Assembly: GCA_021203205.1 (NCBI GenBank)
Contig: JAJQBQ010000043.1
Coordinates: forward strand, 2,628-52,666
Reading direction: 5' to 3'
DNA length: 50,039 nucleotides
Source: Lachnospiraceae bacterium
GTDB lineage: Bacteria > Bacillota > Clostridia > Lachnospirales > Lachnospiraceae
The translations under genes and the position numbers were made by a program. Each line of letters begins with the position of its first letter. Within the stretch, counting starts at the first letter, position 1. The notes below the pieces were generated by a model. It was not told the origin of the DNA and ran no database searches. It saw only the letters and a program-made list of their open reading frames with translations. Below are positions 44,031-50,039 of this stretch, one piece after another.

Positions 44031-44714
44031 ATGTGGACTACGATAACTGAATTTGTGGATCGTTACCACCAGCTTCTGCTGGACGGGATCCGCGACACTT
44101 TGGTGATGACCATTACTTCCTTTTTCTTCGCTTACGTTCTGGGGCTGTTTCTGGGTGTTCTGCTGGTGATTTCCAAGCCACACGGCATTCGCCCGAACCG
44201 AGCATGCAACGTAATCGTGGGCTGGATCGTGAACATCGGGCGGGCGATTCCCTTCATCATCCTGATGATCTCCATCATGCCGCTCACAAAGGCGATCATG
44301 GGAACGAAACTGGGGGTGAAAGGTGCGATCTTTCCATTGATCGTATCTGCGGCACCGTTTGTTGCCCGCATGGTGGAAACCTCGCTGTCGGAGATCGATG
44401 CCGGTGTGATTGAAGCCAGTCAGGCCATGGGAGCCACGACCTGGCAGATCATCCGCAAGGTGTATCTTCCGGAGTCACTTCCTTCCCTGATCCTCGGCGG
44501 TTCTGTCAGCTTCGTCACGATTTTCGCCTACACCACCATGGCTGGCGCGGTAGGTGCCGGCGGTCTGGGCGATATCGCCATACGGTACGGCTACAACCGC
44601 TATGAAGCGGATGTGCTGTGGGTGACCGTTGTCCTGTTGATCCTCCTGGTTGAAATCGCACAGGCCATCTTTAACTGGCTGTCGCGAAAGACAGACCGAA
44701 GGATTCGAAGGTAG
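44031..44714 (+). CDS. metI: Methionine-type ABC transporter permease
   Basis: A 227-residue inner-membrane permease with five or so hydrophobic helices and the EAA motif VIEASQAMGATTWQIIRKVY, where the ATPase docks, followed by LPESLPSLILGG. GRAIPFIILMISIMPLTKAI is typical of MetI. AAGGAGG precedes the ATG. It is the second gene of metNIQ. Confidence 0.92.
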   Translation: MWTTITEFVDRYHQLLLDGIRDTLVMTITSFFFAYVLGLFLGVLLVISKPHGIRPNRACNVIVGWIVNIGRAIPFIILMISIMPLTKAIMGTKLGVKGAIFPLIVSAAPFVARMVETSLSEIDAGVIEASQAMGATTWQIIRKVYLPESLPSLILGGSVSFVTIFAYTTMAGAVGAGGLGDIAIRYGYNRYEADVLWVTVVLLILLVEIAQAIFNWLSRKTDRRIRR

Positions 44715-44823
44715 AAAAATCAGGTGAACCTCGTGGTGTCATTACCGTGTTCGTTACTTTGACCCCAGCATCATGTGAATGCTATGATTGAAAAATATAA
44801 GTGAAAAGAAAAAGGAGCAGAAA

Positions 44824-45699
44824 ATGAAAAGAATGAGAAATTTAAAGAAACTGGCCGCTTTTGCCCTGGCTTTCAGCCTTGTCTTTGCCCTCGCCGCCTG
44901 CGGCAGCACTGAAGAGGACGCAACCGATGAGTCCACAACAACAGGAGCATCCGCATCTGAGACAACGGTTCTGAAGGTGGCCGCTTCTCCTACCCCGCAC
45001 GCGGAAATCCTGACATCGGATATCGTCACGGAGCTTCTGGCTGCCGAGGGGATCACACTGGATGTCACCGAATATTCCGACTACGTGGTTCCGAATACGT
45101 CGGTAGACGAGGGAGAAAATGACTGCAACTATTTCCAGCATACCCCTTATCTGGATACCTTCAACGAAGAAAACGGCACCTCTCTCGTGTCCGTGGGCAA
45201 AATCCATTATGAGCCGTTCGGCCTCTATTCCAACACGCTGGAATCCGTAGATGATATTGCTGAGGGCGCAACCATCGCCATTCCGAACGACGGTTCCAAC
45301 GAGGCCCGCGCACTGTACCTGCTTCAGGATTTGGGCCTGATCACCCTCTCCGGTGACTCCTTTAACTCCAACGCAACCGTGCTGGATATCGAAGAAAATC
45401 CGCTGAACCTGCAGTTTACTGAGCTGGAAGCTGCCATGGTAGCCCGTGCACTGGACGATGTGGATGCGGCAATCGTAAACGGGAACTATGCTCTGGAGGC
45501 CGGTCTCGACATCAATGACGCGATCGCCACCGAGGCAGCCGATTCGGACGCGGCGCAGACCTACGCGAACATCATCGCGACCACAGAAGAGAACGCGGAC
45601 AACGAAGCGATCCTGACACTGGTCGAGGTGTTAAAGAGCAGCGAGGTTCAGGAGTGGATCGAGGAAAACTTCGACGGGGCTGTGCTGCCGGTAGATTAG
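44824..45699 (+). CDS. metQ: Methionine-binding lipoprotein (NlpA family)
   Basis: A 291-residue lipoprotein. The N-terminus is basic then hydrophobic with lipobox LAAC (C26), so it is lipidated and anchored outside the membrane. A Ser/Thr/Glu-rich spacer precedes the NlpA domain: ASPTPHAEIL, NDCNYFQHTPYLDTFNEENG and IAIPNDGSNEARALYLLQDL are the family blocks. AAAGGAG precedes the ATG at 44824. Methionine is the usual ligand; related proteins bind cystine or other sulfur compounds. Confidence 0.92.
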   Translation: MKRMRNLKKLAAFALAFSLVFALAACGSTEEDATDESTTTGASASETTVLKVAASPTPHAEILTSDIVTELLAAEGITLDVTEYSDYVVPNTSVDEGENDCNYFQHTPYLDTFNEENGTSLVSVGKIHYEPFGLYSNTLESVDDIAEGATIAIPNDGSNEARALYLLQDLGLITLSGDSFNSNATVLDIEENPLNLQFTELEAAMVARALDDVDAAIVNGNYALEAGLDINDAIATEAADSDAAQTYANIIATTEENADNEAILTLVEVLKSSEVQEWIEENFDGAVLPVD

Positions 45700-45890
45700 C
45701 AGATAAAGTCCCGGTCATGACAGTTCGCTGTCTGAACCATATACATGAGGTTGGGACAAAAGTCATGACACCACGTATTGCTCCGGAGTGGACGCAAAAC
45801 GTTCACTCCAACTTCCGCAATCCTGATATAACACACATACGACACGTGAGTCTTAAGACCCGATACTTTCAGGAAGGAGCAAAAAAAACG

Positions 45891-46094
45891 ATGAGAGTAA
45901 ACAACGAAAAGATGACATTGAACCGCGCGATTACCGTTCTGGAACTGCTCCTGTTAAAAGGGTATCCGATCAGGCAGACCGCGGTCGAGGTGAACGGAGC
46001 GATTGTACCGAACGCAAAATACAGGACGTATGGACTTCACAACGAAGACAACGTGGAAATCGTCCGCTTTGCGGGAGGCGGCTTAAGTAACTAA
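45891..46094 (+). CDS. ThiS/MoaD-family sulfur carrier protein 2 with a C-terminal tail
   Basis: A 67-residue paralogue of the carrier at 41505: MRVNNEKMTLNRAITVLELL, then VEVNGAIVPNAKY and VEIVRFAGGG. Three extra residues, LSN, follow the GGG, so the reactive glycine is masked unless a protease trims it, as HcyD and Mec+ do for HcyS and CysO. No such protease is in the window. AGGAAGGAGC precedes the ATG. It lies 191 bp after metQ and ends at a strong terminator, so it may be co-transcribed with metNIQ. Confidence 0.82.
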   Translation: MRVNNEKMTLNRAITVLELLLLKGYPIRQTAVEVNGAIVPNAKYRTYGLHNEDNVEIVRFAGGGLSN

Positions 46095-46105
46095 ATCGCA
46101 GAAAC

Positions 46106-46158
46106 AACAGGGGCTGGCGCACGAACACTTCGTGCGCCAGCCCCTGTTTCTTTATTTT
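46106..46158 (+). terminator. Very strong terminator after carrier 2
   Basis: Perfect 20-bp arms (46106-46125 with 46129-46148), a three-base loop and TCTTTATTTT. It lies 12 bp past the stop codon. Confidence 0.95.
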
Positions 46159-46211
46159 AACAGACGTGTTGCCGGATTGTCCCTTTCAAATACCCATATT
46201 TTGGGGAACTA

Positions 46212-46328
46212 TCAACTGTCATGCTGACATGCATCGTCTGGGTACCATTTTACATTCACCTTTCCAGGATCAAAAGAAGTATGATACAAGGATTTAAAAT
46301 TACCAAAACTGATCTTTTTCAGGTTCAT
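46212..46328 (-). pseudogene. N-terminal remnant of an AAA-family ATPase
   Basis: A 38-codon frame with GGAGG upstream of its ATG starts MNLKKISFGNFKSLYHTSFD, then PGKVNV, the usual beginning of RecF/OLD-like AAA ATPases before the Walker A loop. The P-loop and everything after are missing and the frame ends in unrelated KWYPDDACQHDS. It is a truncated relic, directly downstream of the intact ATPase at 46367. Confidence 0.5.
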
Positions 46329-46366
46329 GTTCAAGCACCTCCAGTCTGCGTCATACTTACAGAGGT

Positions 46367-48094
46367 TCAATAAGTTTCACGCTCCAGCACGACCTTACAT
46401 TGCTTTCTGTAGCAGGCAATGCCGTATTTGAGAATTTCGCTCATATCATCTTCCCTTAATTCGGCAGTGTAATCATTCTCATTGATCTGATCCAGAGCTT
46501 CTGCGCATGCCGCATCAAGATCCCCGCCTTCCGCGTATTTCACTTCAATGACAATGCCGATTTCTTCCTCTTCGATTTCAATCTTAATATCGTAATATCC
46601 ATCGCCGGATTCCCGGTTTGAGGTTACGCCCCAATCGCTTTTAAAAAACATGATTCCAAGGATCAGGCCGTGATAGAATTTTTCCTTAAACTCTTTTCTT
46701 ACTGCCGTATCTCGGATGCTAATCGTCTTCCCCATTCCCTTCGTAAAGACACGCTCGACATCGGCAGGATCACCGTTTTTCAGTGCGCTGCAGAACTCTG
46801 TCACCAGTGTGCCATCTTCTGCAACTTTTTCTTCAAACAATTCCAGAATAAACTCGCAGAAAATATCGCGAACCTCGTTATTTGGAATTTTCAGGCGGGC
46901 AAGATTGCCATCCGGCATCTCGCTCGGAGTCAGGTAACCGGTTGCAAACAGCAGGCTCCACATATTTTCAACGTTGTCGTACATGGTATTATAGGTCAGC
47001 TGTTCCTCGATTTTTTTCTGCACGGTTTCACCCGATATCAGCCGTTCAATTTGTGCTTTCGTCACGCCATTGCCCATCCGCCGGATGAACTTTTTCACTT
47101 CTTCATTTCCGCTGGAATTTTTCCAGTAGCTCTTTGGTCTCCTGTTCATGCCTGTCAGCAGCTGGTCACACCAGTTAATCACATCCCAGGGGTTATAAAC
47201 ACAGGTATTGGCAACCCTGTATCCGTCATACCATTCTTTCGTTATATCATAGTAGGAAGAGAGGTCATAATACTCCAGTATCTGCCGCACTTCTGTATCT
47301 GTAAAGCCGAAATATTCATCACATCTTGTATCCAAAAGAGAGAATATTTTCGGATTGTTCAAACCGGTAAAAATGCTTTCCTTTGAAACTCTCAGGCAGC
47401 CGGTCATGACTGCAAAATACAGGCTCTGGTTGGACTTTAGCGCAGCATCCAGCATATTCCTGATCAGGAGAACCATTTCATCATAATAGTTGCGCTCATT
47501 TGCTTTTGCCAATGGCACATCGTACTCATCGATCAGGATAATCACTTTATGTTCGTAGTGCTTTTCCAGAAGACGAGATAGTGTATTCAGGCTGCTGGTG
47601 ATCGTAGTATCAGACATGGCAAAAGCACCTTTTAGAGTTTCATCCACTTTCGTCAACTGCCCATATCTTTTTCTGTCAGTCTCTGTCAGCTTTTCGCTTG
47701 TAGCGAGAAAAGGAAATCTTAACGCTTCATTTGCAATAACAGTACAGAGCTCATTTTTCGCAAATTCATAATTGCTTCCATGGACAGTTTTTAAGCTGAT
47801 GGAAATCACAGGAAACTGACCCATGTATTTTTCGCAAAGCTGTGTCTCTTTCGAAATCTCAAGGCCCTCAAATAAGGATTTATCACATCCTGTTTCCAAA
47901 AACACTTTCAGCATACTCATGTTCAGGGATTTCCCAAAACGCCGTGGGCGCGTAAAAAGATTCACCTCTCCCCACGCATTCAATAAATCCCGAATCATTG
48001 CCGTTTTATCTACATAGTAAAATCCTTCTGTCCGGATCTTACAAAAATCATCGATCCCGATCGGGAGCTTTTTTTTCATTTTATTATCTGCCAT
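46367..48094 (-). CDS. AAA-ATPase-like / PD-(D/E)XK nuclease superfamily protein
   Basis: A 575-residue protein of the abundant gut-anaerobe family with an AAA-ATPase_like domain (GIDDFCKIRTEGFYYVDKTA; LFTRPRRFGKSLNMSML as Walker A; VIILIDEYDVPLAKA as Walker B) and a C-terminal PDDEXK_9 nuclease-like domain (GDGYYDIKIEIEEEEIG, then IVIEVKYAEGGDLDAAC with the D...ExK residues). Function is unknown; mobile or defence-linked roles have been proposed for the family. The ATG has AAAGGAG nine bases upstream. Confidence 0.9.
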   Translation of the reverse strand: MADNKMKKKLPIGIDDFCKIRTEGFYYVDKTAMIRDLLNAWGEVNLFTRPRRFGKSLNMSMLKVFLETGCDKSLFEGLEISKETQLCEKYMGQFPVISISLKTVHGSNYEFAKNELCTVIANEALRFPFLATSEKLTETDRKRYGQLTKVDETLKGAFAMSDTTITSSLNTLSRLLEKHYEHKVIILIDEYDVPLAKANERNYYDEMVLLIRNMLDAALKSNQSLYFAVMTGCLRVSKESIFTGLNNPKIFSLLDTRCDEYFGFTDTEVRQILEYYDLSSYYDITKEWYDGYRVANTCVYNPWDVINWCDQLLTGMNRRPKSYWKNSSGNEEVKKFIRRMGNGVTKAQIERLISGETVQKKIEEQLTYNTMYDNVENMWSLLFATGYLTPSEMPDGNLARLKIPNNEVRDIFCEFILELFEEKVAEDGTLVTEFCSALKNGDPADVERVFTKGMGKTISIRDTAVRKEFKEKFYHGLILGIMFFKSDWGVTSNRESGDGYYDIKIEIEEEEIGIVIEVKYAEGGDLDAACAEALDQINENDYTAELREDDMSEILKYGIACYRKQCKVVLERETY

Positions 48095-48282
48095 AGATAA
48101 GCGCTCCTTTCTATATCAGACTTCGACTTCACTTAAATTGCATGGTGCTTCTCCCCTGCGACCATTATTATACATAAATTTGCGGGTAAATCAACACTTC
48201 TGGTTCCTGGCTTTGATAAAAAATTGACTTACGTATCAAAAGTTGGCTCACAGATTGTTCCTCGCTCAGTCATTTTTCACTT

Positions 48283-48311
48283 TTGACACATTGCACATTG
48301 TGCATTATAAT
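48283..48311 (+). promoter_or_regulatory. Perfect promoter with an embedded operator palindrome (pfkB-type gene)
   Basis: TTGACA (48283-48288), 17-base spacer, TATAAT (48306-48311). The spacer contains TGCACATTGTGCA (48292-48304), a perfect dyad with a one-base centre, so a repressor bound there would block RNA polymerase. Confidence 0.8.
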
Positions 48312-48340
48312 GAAGGAAATTTTTAAAAGAGGAGTATGCC

Positions 48341-49312
48341 ATGAAAACCTTTGATGTCATTGCGCTGGGCGAACTGCTCATTGATTTTACGGAAAACGGC
48401 CTCAGCAGCCAGGGAAATCCGATCCTGGAAGCTAATCCGGGCGGCGCTCCCTGCAACGTGCTGGCCATGCTGGCAAAGCTGGGCCGGAAAACGGCGTTTA
48501 TCGGAAAAGTCGGTCGCGATTCTTTCGGCAGACAGCTGCGGGAGGCGGTTTTAAGCTGCGGCATTGATGTAACCAATCTGACAGAGGACGACACTGTCCA
48601 CACAACGCTCGCCTTCGTACACACTCTGCCGGACGGCGACCGGGAGTTTAGTTTTTATCGCAACCCGGGCGCGGACATGATGCTTCGCCGGGACGAGATC
48701 CGGGAAGAGCTGATCCGGGAGAGCAAAATCTTCCACTTCGGAACCCTCTCCTCCACCCACGAACCGGCCAGAGAAGCCACCCGCTATGCTGTGCAGATCG
48801 CAAAGGAGAATGGCCTGCTGATTTCCTTTGACCCGAACCTGCGCCCGCCCCTGTGGGACAGTCTGGATGACGCAAAGCGGGAAATCGAATACGGTCTTTC
48901 CGTCTGCGACATCCTGAAGATTTCCGATAATGAGATGGAATTTCTCACCGGTACATCGAACTACGACCGGGGCGTGGCGATGCTCCGCGAAAGATTTCCG
49001 CTGCCGCTTGTCTTTGTGACACTGGGAAAATCCGGGAGTCTGGCTTATTATCAGGATATTTCGGTTTTTGAAAAACCGTTTCTTCAGAAGAACACCATCG
49101 AGACGACCGGTGCCGGGGATACCTTCTGCGCCTGCGCGTTGAACTATATTCTGGAGCATGGGATGGAGCACCTGACAAAGGAAAACCTGCACGAGCTTCT
49201 GACCTTTGCAAACGCCGGGGCATCCCTCATCACGACCCGCCGAGGGGCGCTGAAGGTCATGCCTACGCGGAAGGAGATCGAAGCTCTGATAGTTTCTGAA
49301 AACCGAGGCTAA
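48341..49312 (+). CDS. PfkB-family fructokinase
   Basis: A 323-residue ribokinase-fold sugar kinase. GGAPCNVLAMLAKLG near the N-terminus and TTGAGDTFCACAL near residue 250 (anion hole and catalytic Asp) are the two PfkB signatures; SFDPNLRPPLW is typical of fructokinases. GAGGAG precedes the ATG. It stands alone between a regulated promoter and a terminator at 49357. Fructose is the likely substrate; 2-keto-3-deoxygluconate or tagatose 6-phosphate are less likely. Confidence 0.88.
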   Translation: MKTFDVIALGELLIDFTENGLSSQGNPILEANPGGAPCNVLAMLAKLGRKTAFIGKVGRDSFGRQLREAVLSCGIDVTNLTEDDTVHTTLAFVHTLPDGDREFSFYRNPGADMMLRRDEIREELIRESKIFHFGTLSSTHEPAREATRYAVQIAKENGLLISFDPNLRPPLWDSLDDAKREIEYGLSVCDILKISDNEMEFLTGTSNYDRGVAMLRERFPLPLVFVTLGKSGSLAYYQDISVFEKPFLQKNTIETTGAGDTFCACALNYILEHGMEHLTKENLHELLTFANAGASLITTRRGALKVMPTRKEIEALIVSENRG

Positions 49313-49356
49313 AAAGAAAATTGGTTTTATTCCATAATGTTCGGAAATATGAAAGT

Positions 49357-49385
49357 AACGGCAATGCCATGCAGTAATTGCCGTT
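49357..49385 (+). terminator. Terminator after fructokinase gene
   Basis: AACGGCAAT (49357-49365) and ATTGCCGTT (49377-49385), then GTTTTC, 45 bp past the stop codon. Confidence 0.65.
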
Positions 49386-49597
49386 GTTTTCATATCCTGC
49401 CAGCGTTCGGCGACATGATATCCCTGCGGTGGCAGAAATCGACATCCTTGCTGTAACAGAAAATTGAAGTTAAAAGCGTGAAAAAATGATGTTGCAACCG
49501 TCGGTTGCGCAATTGCCTATCCGCATATATAGTGTTCTACTCACAATTTTGGTATGCTGCAGGTGAATGGAGGGAATACAACAGGGAAGGAGGAAAC

Positions 49598-50039
49598 ATG
49601 GCACTATCAGAAAAACTGTATATGCTTCGCAAAAAGAGTGGTCTTTCACAGGAGCAGCTTGCAGAAAAACTTCATGTGTCCCGCCAGGCGATTTCCAAAT
49701 GGGAATCGGGAAGCTCAATTCCGGAAAGCGATAAGCTCATCGCTATAAGTGATTACTTTCGTGTTTCGCTGGATTTTCTGCTAAAAGATGATGAACCACA
49801 GAAAAATGATCCATCGGCAGTAGAAAAGCATGCTTTGCCACTGGGAAATGACTCATCGACAGCGGAAAAGCATACTTTGCGGCCGGGAAATGATCCCTCG
49901 GCAATGGAAGAGCAAGCTTTTCAGTTTGGAAGTGGTTCATCGGCAATGGAAGAGCATACTTTGCAGCCGGGAAATGGTTCATCAGCAATGGAAGAGCAAG
50001 CTTTTCAGTTTGGAAGTGGTTCACCGGCAACGGATGAAC
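49598..50039 (+). CDS. XRE-family transcriptional regulator, partial at window end
   Basis: The visible 147 residues start with a Cro/C1-type helix-turn-helix (residues 5-60; LRKKSGLSQEQLAEKLHVSR, then QAISKWESGSSIPESDKL). They continue into at least five 14-residue repeats of the form GNDSSAMEEHTLQ from residue 70 onward, running off the window. AAGGAGG precedes the ATG. In this family the HTH is often followed by a membrane or sensor region, so the repeats may be a long linker. The end of the gene is not seen. Confidence 0.85.
   Translation, partial: MALSEKLYMLRKKSGLSQEQLAEKLHVSRQAISKWESGSSIPESDKLIAISDYFRVSLDFLLKDDEPQKNDPSAVEKHALPLGNDSSTAEKHTLRPGNDPSAMEEQAFQFGSGSSAMEEHTLQPGNGSSAMEEQAFQFGSGSPATDE
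49805..50039 (+). repeat. 42-bp in-frame tandem repeat in the XRE gene (5+ copies)
   Basis: Five full 42-bp units (49805-50014) and part of a sixth, coding for 14 residues each. Units 3 and 5 are nearly identical and are separated by one different unit, so an 84-bp dimer was duplicated recently. The array continues beyond the window. Confidence 0.9.

Overview
ORGANISM. The window looks like a chromosomal segment of a gut-type anaerobic Firmicute, most likely a Lachnospiraceae relative. This is inferred from strong AGGAGG-type ribosome binding sites, near-consensus TTGACA-N17-TATAAT promoters, an LAAC lipobox, GPH sugar symporters, DUF4143-type ATPases, a HicB protein and L-rhamnose and beta-glucoside catabolic genes. 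No rRNA, tRNA, intact IS, phage or CRISPR was found. Gene calls rest on motif recognition by eye; no database search was run. LAYOUT. 1-205: a 15-bp tandem repeat that may be the edge of a low-complexity gene. 306-7010: LysR regulator with a divergent aldo/keto reductase, a PII-like protein beside a DUF1538 membrane protein, a short AraC-type HTH protein, a probably frameshifted gene and a polysaccharide deacetylase. 7125-18031: two glycoside gene clusters: GH78 rhamnosidase and a domain-permuted GH3 under a divergent AraC regulator, then an MBL hydrolase, GH1 6-phospho-beta-glucosidase, ROK kinase and GPH symporter. 18741-22587: rhaB-rhaA-rhaD. 23045-27085: a heterodimeric ABC exporter with one degenerate ATP site and a small coupled ORF between its subunits. 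27388-31070: orphan hicB behind a sigma-factor/HicA chimeric remnant, an MFS transporter, an ATPase remnant and an intact DUF4143 ATPase. 31399-33081: tcdA and a class II glutamine amidotransferase, whose 3' ends meet in a 23-bp tandem repeat. 33172-46094: a sulfur amino acid region (gamma-glutamylcysteine synthetase, three PLP enzymes, a cystine-type symporter, a ThiS-like carrier with a ThiF-like E1 enzyme, a Met-type ABC importer and a second ThiS-like carrier). 46212-50039: AAA ATPase remnant, intact AAA/PD-(D/E)XK protein, PfkB fructokinase and an XRE regulator cut by the window end. HOW IT FITS. Secreted or cytoplasmic glycosidases release rhamnose and glucosides; RhaABD takes rhamnose to DHAP and lactaldehyde. 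The sulfur region carries transport of cystine and methionine, C-S bond chemistry, gamma-glutamylcysteine synthesis and two sulfur-carrier proteins with an activating enzyme but no other thiamine gene, which suggests carrier-dependent cysteine or methionine synthesis. UNUSUAL THEMES. (1) The sulfur-carrier locus, the best candidate for a poorly described system. (2) Many in-gene or gene-edge tandem repeats and low-complexity insertions in ordinary enzymes. (3) A two-hairpin 5'UTR element in three copies with a compensatory base-pair change. (4) A cysteine-containing leader peptide, strong promoter and 33-nt inverted repeat ahead of the glutamate-cysteine ligase gene. (5) Several gene remnants in intergenic gaps, mostly of ATPase/toxin-type families.
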